From Pseudomonadota bacterium (lineage in GTDB: Bacteria; Desulfobacterota; Desulfobulbia; Desulfobulbales; CALZHT01), in contig JAHJJF010000089.1 in assembly GCA_018823135.1 (NCBI GenBank), positions 1 to 43,627 on the forward strand: a stretch of DNA of 43,627 nucleotides, read 5' to 3'. The notes beneath the pieces are model-generated. The model did no database searches. It saw only the letters and a list, made by a program, of their open reading frames with translations, and was not told the DNA's origin. Shown piece after piece: positions 16,453-24,670 of the stretch (position 1 is the first letter of the stretch; each line of letters starts with the position of its first letter). The translations under genes and the position numbers were made by a program.

Positions 16453-19257
16453 ATGCCGATCCAGATCTCCTCCAAAGGAATTACCGAAGCCATACAGGGC
16501 CTTACTCTCCGGCCAGGAACCCTTAAGGCGAAATTCATTGAGGCGGTATACGCCTACTACCTGAATGAAGATTCATACCCCACCGACCCCATCCCCACCG
16601 AAATCCTTATCGCCCGCATCTGGGAAATCGATTCTGCAGAAGAAATCCGTGCCAAACGAAAAAATTTCAGCAGCACCAAGTCCTCGCTCAATAAATCTCT
16701 TAAAGAACTGGACAAAGATGGGAAAAACCCTGAAGGAATAACCATCGGCAAAGATAATCTCTTTACCATCTCCGATGAAAAAAAAGATTCATTAATCAAA
16801 CAAATCGACGTCAGCTCAGAAGCGACCAGATCACTTCTGGAGATGGTTTCATCCTTTAAGAAACTGTTCGCTGAAATAACTGAAAAACAAGACAACAGTG
16901 CTGTAAAAAAACTGATCAAAGAACTTGAGAACACACAATCAGTTGTACAGAATCTTGTCGACATCCTCCCGGATGACCTTGGACAGACACCTTCCTACCC
17001 GGACGGAGAAGAAAAAGAGACTATACATTTGAGGCCCACACCCGGTGCATCAGTTGATGGAACGGCACAAGGCAATATTGAAGATTCTGAAGCCGGAAAA
17101 ACCGGCGGTATCGATGATATAAAATCGGGTCCCGAAAACCCTGAAAAATTTCTGTCTTCCGATGCTTCACAACATGACGCTGCCGCTAAGGTCGGCGACG
17201 ACGACGGAATTGAAACAATTGGCGCGGAAAGTGAAATTGGAAAGCCCGAAGCCGGAGTGGAAACCCCAGCAGGTGCTGATGAGCTCGAAGAGACTGAGTT
17301 CGAGGAAGAGGAAATCCTTGAAGTTGACGATGAAACACTTGCGAGAATTCAGGATATCGTGGCGGATACTGACGGGATCGGCCCGGATAATGTTGGAGGA
17401 TTCGGTGCAGCTGGCGGGGATGAAGGTTCCGGGGCAGCAGGTGGATCAGCTCCCGGTGATACCGGCCACGGATTCGGGGCAGAAACTGAACCTGGTTCGG
17501 GTATTCCCGATGCGGAAGAGACCCAGCGTGCGCTCGACTGGTTGGCGGATGAAGACGTTGAGATCATTGAGGCGGACGATGAAATTCTTGATGAAACCCT
17601 GGACACGCCAGTAGAGGCAATTGCCGAAGAATCCGTCTCCCTGGCCGATGAGGGGACTGCCGGGGAGACGACATCCACTCCGTCCGTAACCGAAGGCCCT
17701 GATGGAAGCAGCCTGACCGATGATATCCAGGAGGACTATGAGGAGGAGATCATCGAGGTTGACGACGAAACCCTCGAGAAAATCCAGGACATCGTGGCCG
17801 AAGCCGATGGAATCGGCCCGGATGATGCTGAACGCCTCAGCGCGGATGACGGAGGGGAAGGGCCCGGCGCAGCAGGTGAATCATCTGAAGAATCTGCAGG
17901 TCCTGGGTTCTGGGCAGGAACTGAACATGATTCAGGTGTTACCGATACAGGAGAGACCCAGGGTCTGCCCGATTGGATGGCGGAAGAAGACATGGAAATC
18001 ATCGAAGCAGAGGATGAAATCCAGGATGAAGCCCTGAAAGAACTGACTGAAGAATTCGAAGAAATTGAGGAAGTCGAAGTTGCAGAAACTGGATCTGCCG
18101 AACTCGAGGCAACCGAAGCAAACGGGTTCGAGGAAATTCTAGAGTCAGAAGAAATCGAAGATGTCTCGACTGATGCCATGGAGGAGAGCCTGGCTGAAGA
18201 TATTGAAACCGAAGACCTTGAGGAGGTCGATGAAGAAGAAATTCTGGAAGTCGATCAGGAAACCCTTGAGGAAATCAAACGAATCAAAGCAGCTCTCGGT
18301 TCTGCCACCGGGGTTGCCGCAGACGGTGAATCGGCAGATAAACCACGGCTTCTTGAAGTTTTATCGGAATACATGAATCCCCAGGAAGCCCTGGCAGACA
18401 CACCAAAAACCCTCAATGAATCCCATGAAGAATATATTGCGCAAATCATGGAACGATTCACCCCGAAATTCATCACAATCCCTGAAGGGCGATATAGCAT
18501 CGGCAGTAAGCACCCAAAAGCAAATGAGCAGCCCAAGAAGACCGTTCTGCTCAAAAGTTTTCATCTCGGCCAGTTTCCCATCACCAATGATCTTTTTGAA
18601 CTATTCGTGCGTGATACCGGCTATGAGACCGACGCCGAACAGGCGGGCTATGGGGTTGTTGTCGAAGGAAAATGCCGCGACACCATTGACCCGGAATCAG
18701 GCAGGCAGCTGTTTACCATGACCAGGAGCGCCATGGCGCAAAGTATGAACGGCGCCAACTGGCGGCACCCGGACGGCCCGGGCAGTTCAATTGAGAATCG
18801 GCATAATCATCCCGTAGTCCAGGTGAGCCGCAGGGATGCCATGTCGTTTGCAGCATGGGCAGGGAAACGCCTGCCTACAGAAGAAGAGTGGGAGACAGGT
18901 GCACGTGGCAATGACGATCGCCTTTTCCCCTGGGGCAATATGTGGGGCGCTGATAATGGAAATTTTGAAGGGGCCTGCCACAGCGGCACGACTGCCGTGG
19001 ATCACTACGGAAAAAAATCAGCAAGCCCTTTCGGGATTTATGATCTGCTGGGCAATGTGTTTGAGTGGACTTCCGGGGAATATCGGCAAGACCCGGCAAG
19101 CCATATCAAACCGACGGCTGCCGTTTATATCCTCAAGGGCGGCTCCTGGGCCACGGCCGGGCCGGTTACCATCGCCGCCCGTCTCCTGGAAAGAGGTGCT
19201 TACTGGTCCAACACCATTGGCTTCAGGTGCGCGGTAAGTGACCGGGAACGATCGTAA
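16453..19257 (+). CDS. Acidic repeat protein with C-terminal FGE/SUMF1-like domain
   Basis: A 934-residue protein in three parts. Residues 1-170 are helical and basic, possibly winged-helix. Residues 180-660 are extremely Glu/Asp-rich with an internal duplication of about 145 residues: EEILEVDDETL blocks near 285 and 430 with a third near 594, and DW-EIIEA-DE blocks near 362 and 507. Residues 672-930 are a formylglycine-generating-enzyme-like domain (FITIPEGRYSIGS, AWAGKRLPTEEEWE, GIYDLLGNVFEWT, LKGGSWA, IGFRC). The paired cysteines of true FGE near the GGSW region are absent, so sulfatase activation is unlikely; such domains often act in ligand binding or other oxidations. No signal peptide is seen. 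It is divergent from the topoisomerase-like gene, which has its own acidic linker. Confidence 0.85.
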   Translation: MPIQISSKGITEAIQGLTLRPGTLKAKFIEAVYAYYLNEDSYPTDPIPTEILIARIWEIDSAEEIRAKRKNFSSTKSSLNKSLKELDKDGKNPEGITIGKDNLFTISDEKKDSLIKQIDVSSEATRSLLEMVSSFKKLFAEITEKQDNSAVKKLIKELENTQSVVQNLVDILPDDLGQTPSYPDGEEKETIHLRPTPGASVDGTAQGNIEDSEAGKTGGIDDIKSGPENPEKFLSSDASQHDAAAKVGDDDGIETIGAESEIGKPEAGVETPAGADELEETEFEEEEILEVDDETLARIQDIVADTDGIGPDNVGGFGAAGGDEGSGAAGGSAPGDTGHGFGAETEPGSGIPDAEETQRALDWLADEDVEIIEADDEILDETLDTPVEAIAEESVSLADEGTAGETTSTPSVTEGPDGSSLTDDIQEDYEEEIIEVDDETLEKIQDIVAEADGIGPDDAERLSADDGGEGPGAAGESSEESAGPGFWAGTEHDSGVTDTGETQGLPDWMAEEDMEIIEAEDEIQDEALKELTEEFEEIEEVEVAETGSAELEATEANGFEEILESEEIEDVSTDAMEESLAEDIETEDLEEVDEEEILEVDQETLEEIKRIKAALGSATGVAADGESADKPRLLEVLSEYMNPQEALADTPKTLNESHEEYIAQIMERFTPKFITIPEGRYSIGSKHPKANEQPKKTVLLKSFHLGQFPITNDLFELFVRDTGYETDAEQAGYGVVVEGKCRDTIDPESGRQLFTMTRSAMAQSMNGANWRHPDGPGSSIENRHNHPVVQVSRRDAMSFAAWAGKRLPTEEEWETGARGNDDRLFPWGNMWGADNGNFEGACHSGTTAVDHYGKKSASPFGIYDLLGNVFEWTSGEYRQDPASHIKPTAAVYILKGGSWATAGPVTIAARLLERGAYWSNTIGFRCAVSDRERS

Positions 19258-19293
19258 TGTTTTGGTATTGCATGTCGACTTCCCACAATCAAC

Positions 19294-19611
19294 AGAGTGA
19301 GTCTCCCCCAGCATAACTGGAGGCCTCAGGTAGCCTATTAAAAGGGGGACTAACTACTACAGATTTGAATATCGAATATCGAACCGCAGAATAGCGAATG
19401 ATGAAGGATAATACCTACTGATAACTCTTGACCTTCATCGTTTTGAGGAGTGAACTGTCCCCATGAAAGGTCTTCTTCTTTGAACTTCATATTGTTCACT
19501 TCGAAATTCGACATTCCTGATGACCTCAGCAGTTTCAATAAAAACTGATTTTTCTCCGGATCGGTTGAACCTTTCCGGGTCCATCACCAGAGGTGGCGGG
19601 TTTCATGACAA
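19294..19611. repeat. Dispersed intergenic repeat, copy 1
   Basis: About 318 nt highly similar in sequence and order to 41417-41749. Identical blocks include 27 nt at 19350-19376 (against 41473-41499) and 22 nt at 19469-19490 (against 41591-41612). It begins with AGAGTGAG and ends with TTTCATGA just before the aroB stop codon (19612-19614). An open frame on the minus strand (19350-19538) is broken by a stop in the other copy, so I do not call a gene. It fills most of the gap between the FGE-like gene and aroB. Confidence 0.85.
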
Positions 19612-20682
19612 CTAAAGCACCGCATCAATCTGGTCTTCAGAAACATCATCAGAGATTATCACTTTGCCGATCTCCGTGGGCAGCACAAAAAAAGGCCTGC
19701 CGGAGACCGCTTTTTTATCGGTTTTCAGATACCCCTTGATACGCTTTCGATCAAGCAGCGCAGGAATTGTTACCGCCAGGCCGAAGTCGGCAATGAGCTT
19801 TCTTACCTGCCCTGCATCGTCTTTGGAAAGCAGGCCCTTTTCCACGGCAATTTCACAGACCGCAACCATGCCGATGGCTACCCCAAGACCATGATCAATG
19901 GAATAATCCGAGGCGCCTTCCACCGCATGTCCCAGCGTGTGACCGAAATTAAGTATGCGCCGCAGGTCGGATTCCCTTTCATCCGCCTCGACAACCTGGG
20001 CCTTGATGGTACAGCATTTCAAAATGACCTCTTCAAGAATCTGCAGATCAAGGCGCAGAATCCCTTCGCGGTTTACGGCAAGAAACTCAAAAAATTCCTT
20101 ATCCCGGATAACGCTGTACTTGATAACCTCGGCAAGACCGTTTAACAGCTCGGACCGCGGAAGCGTCTTCAGCACGCTGCTGTCGATGTAGACGGCGCGA
20201 GGCTGATAAAAACAGCCCACAAGATTTTTGCCTTCCGGGATATCCACCCCGGTTTTGCCGCCAACGGAACTGTCCACCTGGGCAAGTAGAGTTGTGGGCA
20301 CCTGGACAAAGGGGATGCCGCGCATATAAATCGCCGCCAGAAATCCGGTAATGTCCCCGGTAACTCCGCCGCCAAGGGCAATGAGCGCGTCTTTCCGATC
20401 AACGCCAAGCTGGGCCAGCCGGCTGGAAAGTGCCGCGATTGTTTGCAGGTTCTTACTGCCCTCGCCACGGGGGAAGGTCACCAAATCAACCGGCAGGCCA
20501 TTATCCCGCAAGGACCCAAGTAATTTGTCGGCATACAATTCCGCCACATACTGGTCCGCAATCACAATATATCGCTTGCCAAAGTTCCGATCCCGTAAAT
20601 CCTCGGCGATATTCTCCAGCAATCCTTCTTGTATAATTATCGGGTAAACCCGCTCTCCGAGGCCGACCTGTATCTGCTTCAT
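19612..20682 (-). CDS. aroB: 3-dehydroquinate synthase
   Basis: A 356-residue cytoplasmic enzyme converting DAHP to 3-dehydroquinate, step two of the shikimate pathway, with NAD and a divalent metal. The NAD-binding GGGVTGD is at 104-110 and the family signature PTTLLAQVDSSVGGKTG at 129-145. Metal ligands appear in the later Glu and His-rich segments (NFGHTLGHAVE). Start: the ATG at 20682 is preceded by GAGGAT at good spacing; a longer frame would need a TTG that lies against that ribosome site. The gene is transcribed in the same direction as sat, 371 nt downstream of the sat stop, with a terminator between them. Confidence 0.97.
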   Translation of the reverse strand: MKQIQVGLGERVYPIIIQEGLLENIAEDLRDRNFGKRYIVIADQYVAELYADKLLGSLRDNGLPVDLVTFPRGEGSKNLQTIAALSSRLAQLGVDRKDALIALGGGVTGDITGFLAAIYMRGIPFVQVPTTLLAQVDSSVGGKTGVDIPEGKNLVGCFYQPRAVYIDSSVLKTLPRSELLNGLAEVIKYSVIRDKEFFEFLAVNREGILRLDLQILEEVILKCCTIKAQVVEADERESDLRRILNFGHTLGHAVEGASDYSIDHGLGVAIGMVAVCEIAVEKGLLSKDDAGQVRKLIADFGLAVTIPALLDRKRIKGYLKTDKKAVSGRPFFVLPTEIGKVIISDDVSEDQIDAVL

Positions 20683-20989
20683 ATGGATTATCCTCAAAAT
20701 GTTCTGACAACTGTTTTTACAACCGAATTTCTCCGGTCAGCTGAGCATAAAGCCCAGACCCAATATATATGCCGGACTCCTGAAAGTTCGCGGAGGGAAA
20801 AGGTCCACCACACAGAATCAACAGGTTAACCACGCAATAACTCGATGAAATCACTCTTTTTTACGATTTCATCAATATAGGATGATTATTGATAATTGCA
20901 AGGAAATGAAACGGAAGGATTGGATCTGGGCAGGCGTATTTCTTTCAAGCAGACCTTTTACTCAGGTATCAGCCCCCATATCAATTCAT
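20683..20989. other. Intergenic region upstream of aroB
   Basis: AT-rich non-coding DNA that should hold the aroB promoter (minus strand), since the sat terminator isolates aroB from the upstream gene. No specific promoter could be supported. Confidence 0.4.
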
Positions 20990-21024
20990 AAAAAAAAAGG
21001 AGATGCCGCACAGGCATCTCCTTT
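20990..21024 (-). terminator. Rho-independent terminator of sat
   Basis: Stem GGAGATGCC (20999-21007) and GGCATCTCC (21013-21021) with a 5-nt loop, extended by AAA/TTT pairs. On the minus strand it is followed by a T-run (A-run at 20990-20998). It lies 30 nt past the sat stop. Confidence 0.93.
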
Positions 21025-21053
21025 ATAAACAGAGCTTAGACAATAAGCAAAAA

Positions 21054-22334
21054 TTACTTCATTACATCACCGGAAGCTGCGCCCTGCATCTTGACTGCAA
21101 CTTTCTCGGTGAGACCGGCATAGTACTTGCGGAGAATAACCAGAACTTCCTCTCGACCGAAGTGATCAACAACCACGGTACCTTCGGAAAGGGCCTTACG
21201 CAGTTTGGTTCCGGAAAGAATAACGCGATCTTCTTTACCGTGGCAACAGGTTCTAAGGGAAGCCATACCGTCACACTTGTGGCAGTAGAAGGTCCAGTCG
21301 ATCTTCAGCGGCATGCACTGCAGTGCCTTGCCTGGGTCGGCAGGAGTCGGGATCGTGTCGAAGATGGTCTGCGCTTCAAACAAGCCGTAGAAGTCGCCAA
21401 CACCGGCATGGTCACGACCGATGATCATTTTGGTGATACCGTAGTTCTGACGGAAGGTGGCATGAAGCAGTGCTTCACGGGGACCGGCGTAACGCATATC
21501 CAGCGGATAACCGCCCTGAATGACGTTGTCTTTTACAAAGTAGTTCTCAACCAGACAATCGATGGCTTTTACGCGAACGTCTGCAGGAATATCACCCTTC
21601 TTCAGATTGCCGATCAGTGAGTGAATCAGAACGCCGTCACATACCTCAATGGCGATCTTGGCAAGGAACTCATGGGACCGGTGCATGGGGTTACGGAGCT
21701 GAAGAGCAGCAACGTCAGACCAGCCGCGTTCTTCGAACATGGCGCGGGTCTCTGCCGGAGTAAGGTAAACACCCTTGTACTCGACGGGATACTCGCCCTC
21801 GGAAAGAACCTTGACCTTACCGGCCAGATTGACTTCTTTCTGGGCCATAACCATCTGCACGCCCGGATGATCTTCCATGGCGATTTTCCAGAATTTATCA
21901 TCGGCAGACTCTTCGCCCTGGCCTTTGAATACTTTTTCACATTCCCATTTTTTGTCAGCTTCGGTCATTACCGCTTTCTCGCTGACCTTCATGGTGGCGT
22001 AAATGACACCGGCGTTTTCCAGAGCAATCTCGTCACCAACCTTGATTCCATCAGCATCAGCGGTGGAAACATCCAGGGTGATGGGCAGGGGCCAGAAGGT
22101 GCCGTCAGCCAGGGTGAAATTCTCACAAACGCTTTTCCAATCAGCTTTCTTCATGAAACCATCAAGGGGGCTGAACCCGCCGATTCCCATCATGATTACG
22201 TCGCCTTTGGCGCGGGCGCTGATCTTAATTTTCTTAAGACCCTTAGCTTTTTCCTGCTCTGCTGTCAACGCGCTGCCATGAAGCTTGCAACATACCAAAC
22301 CTTTTCCACCATGTGGAGCTACTAATTTTGACAT
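21054..22334 (-). CDS. sat: Sulfate adenylyltransferase (ATP sulfurylase)
   Basis: A 426-residue cytoplasmic enzyme activating sulfate to APS with ATP, the first step of sulfate respiration. The nucleotide-binding RNPMHRSHE (214-222) and [12 protein letters not shown] (306-317) motifs are intact. A carboxy-terminal zinc-type site, CHKC (351-354) with C363/C364, matches the dissimilatory bacterial form. The start ATG at 22334 follows AAGGAGA. It is a stand-alone gene ended by its own terminator; aprBA and qmo, often near sat in sulfate reducers, are not in this window. A possible operator lies just upstream at 22359-22372. Confidence 0.97.
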   Translation of the reverse strand: MSKLVAPHGGKGLVCCKLHGSALTAEQEKAKGLKKIKISARAKGDVIMMGIGGFSPLDGFMKKADWKSVCENFTLADGTFWPLPITLDVSTADADGIKVGDEIALENAGVIYATMKVSEKAVMTEADKKWECEKVFKGQGEESADDKFWKIAMEDHPGVQMVMAQKEVNLAGKVKVLSEGEYPVEYKGVYLTPAETRAMFEERGWSDVAALQLRNPMHRSHEFLAKIAIEVCDGVLIHSLIGNLKKGDIPADVRVKAIDCLVENYFVKDNVIQGGYPLDMRYAGPREALLHATFRQNYGITKMIIGRDHAGVGDFYGLFEAQTIFDTIPTPADPGKALQCMPLKIDWTFYCHKCDGMASLRTCCHGKEDRVILSGTKLRKALSEGTVVVDHFGREEVLVILRKYYAGLTEKVAVKMQGAASGDVMK

Positions 22335-22358
22335 TTTTCGTCTCCTTCTATTAGTATA

Positions 22359-22372
22359 TTATTGGACAATAA
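22359..22372 (-). promoter_or_regulatory. Inverted repeat in the sat promoter region
   Basis: TTATTG-GA-CAATAA is a perfect 6+2+6 palindrome about 30 nt upstream of the sat start. It lies next to a minus-strand TATACT that could be a -10 box, in the position expected of a repressor site. It does not match the Rex consensus well. The regulator is unknown. Confidence 0.35.
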
Positions 22373-22827
22373 CTGAACCCTCATTCATTTTCCCGCAGCC
22401 GAAAACTCTACGAATAGATATGGGAATTGTCAAGAAAAAAGTTTTATGGGCTTATATCTCAACCGGAAACACCGGCTGTAAACCGTTACCCCCTGTTCCC
22501 TGTCACCTTTAGTATCTTGTCTTGGAATCATCTGCCGAAACAAGTTACTTCCAAAACAATTAAAAGGATACCACAGAGACACATTAATTGGCGTCTGCCC
22601 ATAAAGGAGTTTTTTTTGAAGATCAAGGACCGCAAAAAAAATAAGCACAGGCTTCTGTCTGATATCAGAGTCTCACTCCGTTCGCCTACCTCCGGGCAAG
22701 CTGAGCGAACATCGGGAGGCGGCGGCTTTTGAGCATGACGCCGAAATTCGCGAAAAAGACCATTATTGTAGAGGCAATAGTTATATCGCGACTATTACGC
22801 TTTATCTGCAATGATTAGCTACTAAAT

Positions 22828-22853
22828 AAAAAAAGCCCGCTTGACGCGGACTT
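22828..22853 (-). terminator. Probable terminator past flaG
   Basis: On the minus strand an 8-bp stem (AAGTCCGC with GCGGGCTT, one G-U pair) and 5-nt loop are followed by a T-rich run. It is about 215 nt beyond the flaG stop and probably ends the flagellar transcript. Confidence 0.6.
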
Positions 22854-23065
22854 CTTTTCAATGAACGGCCCCGCCGCAGAGCCGCAGGGTATCAAATTCT
22901 AATCGGTAAATAATTTATACGCGGCACGCCTCGAGGAATTAGACCCGATAGAGATTAAAACCATGCGAAGACGTATTACCACCACTTACGCGATATCCTT
23001 CTCTGCGTACAGATAGAATACAGACACCTGCAGGTGCCTGATTCAGAACCAGGTTTCCGGGTGCC

Positions 23066-23476
23066 TCAGACCTCTGTTTCCAACAAAAGCCCAAGCAGAT
23101 CATCCAGTTTTGCCCTTAAATTCAGCAACTCTTCTGAAGGGAACTGGCGGATCAATTCTCCACTTTTCCGGTCCGTGACCTGAACCACTACACTTTCAGG
23201 TTCCTTGAGGAGAACCAGATTCAATCGCGTTCCCATGGATTCAAGACGCTGCTGAACTTCATCAATGATCTCCGACGCCTGTTCTTCCGACAGACTTTTC
23301 TTGCGCGGCTCATCTTTTTTTCCACGAAGTGCCTTTTCGTCCAGTTCAGCCTTGCTTGAATCGCTGCTTTCCCTAATCGGCAGGATTTGCGGCTTAGATC
23401 TGTTTTCCATCTCCACGGCAGGAGCCGTCGGCATGCCAAAAATTTTGGCCTCGGTATTCATGTTAATATCAACCAT
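23066..23476 (-). CDS. flaG: FlaG family flagellar protein
   Basis: A 136-residue protein. The amino half is charged and probably disordered. Residues about 60-135 match the FlaG domain: a helix (SEIIDEVQQRLESMG), then strands (TRLNLVLLKEPESVVVQVTDRKSG) and the motif LIRQFPSEELLNL. FlaG proteins affect flagellar filament length; the exact mechanism is unclear. The ATG at 23476 follows AAGGAGG. It is the last gene of the flagellin-fliD-fliS-chaperone-flaG series on this strand, 134 nt after the chaperone gene. Confidence 0.9.
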   Translation of the reverse strand: MVDINMNTEAKIFGMPTAPAVEMENRSKPQILPIRESSDSSKAELDEKALRGKKDEPRKKSLSEEQASEIIDEVQQRLESMGTRLNLVLLKEPESVVVQVTDRKSGELIRQFPSEELLNLRAKLDDLLGLLLETEV

Positions 23477-23610
23477 TGGCTACCTCCTTTCATCCTTGTT
23501 CTTCTTTTGCGTAAAGCATGATAAATTCTTCCTTGAATTCATTTAAATATAGCAAAACTCCCTGCAATTCCCACTCGTATTTATAATTAAAAACAAGACG
23601 CATAAAGTTC

Positions 23611-24030
23611 TTATGTCCGGTTACTGAAAAATCTCGGCCGGGGTGATTGCCCGGAAGCTGGATTGTATCCCATTATCACCTTCTTTCCTCTGCGAAGAGA
23701 ACGTATCTTCCCTCCGATAAATTCCTGCTTCTCTGAAACCTGTTGATGCAGAACCTTTTCCTCATCAATAAGCGTACCAAGCCACTGCCGAACCATTTCA
23801 GCAAAGGCTGGATCCTTATATCCCTGCTCCACCTCCAATCTCTCAAGACATTGCTGCAGCAGACGGAAGGCCTTGTCCCGCTCATCACACCAATGGGAAA
23901 CATATTTAAGCTCCCCGGCCGCTAATGCCCTGCCATGCTTTTCGGTCATCGCCGCAAAAGCCTCAAAAGCCTCAAGCACCTGCGACTTCAGTGTTTCGCC
24001 ATCCTTCTGCGTAGAGATCACGGAAATCAT
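23611..24030 (-). CDS. FliT/FlgN-like flagellar export chaperone
   Basis: A 139-residue, mostly helical cytoplasmic protein whose long amphipathic helices and position directly after fliS fit the FliT/FlgN chaperone group. These small proteins guard filament-cap or hook-junction subunits before export. Sequence in this group is poorly conserved, so identity rests on context. Its ATG at 24030 overlaps the fliS stop by four bases (ATGA), so the two are translationally coupled. The tail (residues 118-139) is basic and Pro-rich. Confidence 0.72.
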   Translation of the reverse strand: MISVISTQKDGETLKSQVLEAFEAFAAMTEKHGRALAAGELKYVSHWCDERDKAFRLLQQCLERLEVEQGYKDPAFAEMVRQWLGTLIDEEKVLHQQVSEKQEFIGGKIRSLRRGKKVIMGYNPASGQSPRPRFFSNRT

Positions 24031-24536
24031 ATTGCTACGGACAGGCCGGTTTTTTTCCCGTCCTTTCCCTGGCTCACTGGTTTGTTTTTCCGGTCTGAGA
24101 TATTCCCAGCAGTGACGCTTTGATCATACGCCACATTCTTTTCTGCTGCAGACTTCTTTTCCTGCATAGCCGTCTGCTCCCAGATCTCTTTCAATCTTTC
24201 AACATATCTGGTGGCCTGGTGCAGGATACCGATGTCATTCCCCAGAGACACCTTCGGAAGCTCTGTAAGGATTGCTCCATACAGGCCCCGGAGAAACTCC
24301 GCCGCGTCAGAATCATCCTCAGAATTAATCGATGCAAGCAACTCAGTAACTATAGCTATGGCCTTGCCAAGATTTTCCCCCCTTTTCTGGGGATTCTTCG
24401 ACTCAATCCCTTCTTCCACCAACCTGAAATGAACCAGAAGACGCTCATACATCAGATGGATAAGTTTGACCGGATCAATACCTGTATTAACTGCCGCTGT
24501 CTGCCGATACACCTGTTGAGCGTGTGCTGCAACCAT
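24027..24536 (-). CDS. fliS: Flagellar export chaperone FliS
   Basis: A 169-residue protein with the FliS four-helix core at residues 5-125 (AAHAQQVYRQTAA, DPVKLIHLMYERLLVHFRL, ATRYVERLKEIWEQ) and a poorly conserved basic extension. FliS binds flagellin in the cytoplasm and prevents early polymerisation. The ATG at 24536 is chosen because AAGGAGG lies seven bases upstream; an in-frame ATG at 24542 is too close to that site. It sits 135 nt past fliD and overlaps the next chaperone gene. Confidence 0.93.
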   Translation of the reverse strand: MVAAHAQQVYRQTAAVNTGIDPVKLIHLMYERLLVHFRLVEEGIESKNPQKRGENLGKAIAIVTELLASINSEDDSDAAEFLRGLYGAILTELPKVSLGNDIGILHQATRYVERLKEIWEQTAMQEKKSAAEKNVAYDQSVTAGNISDRKNKPVSQGKDGKKTGLSVAI

Positions 24537-24670
24537 TCGCATACCTCCTTATATTTACTCTTGACTCTATTTTACCTGAAGTTATTGCTCAATAATCATT
24601 AAAATTATTTTACAGGGTCAACCCAGGCTCCGGTTTTTTAAAATTCAGATGCTACACATCTTCCTTTCAA

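Larger units (their letters stand above)
22335..23065. other. Long non-coding region upstream of sat
   Basis: 731 nt without a credible gene. It contains the sat leader and candidate operator, the hairpin at 22828-22853, and a short sequence (22722-22741) that recurs at 41369-41388. Open frames here (for example 22427-22732) lack start sites and coding character. Confidence 0.5.

Noticed and set aside
18469-19257. FGE-like domain considered as the variable target of a diversity-generating retroelement
   Set aside because: No reverse transcriptase gene or adenine-variable template repeat was found nearby.
19350-19538. 62-codon minus-strand frame within repeat copy 1
   Set aside because: The matching frame in copy 2 has a stop after MKFKEEDPS, so coding is not conserved.
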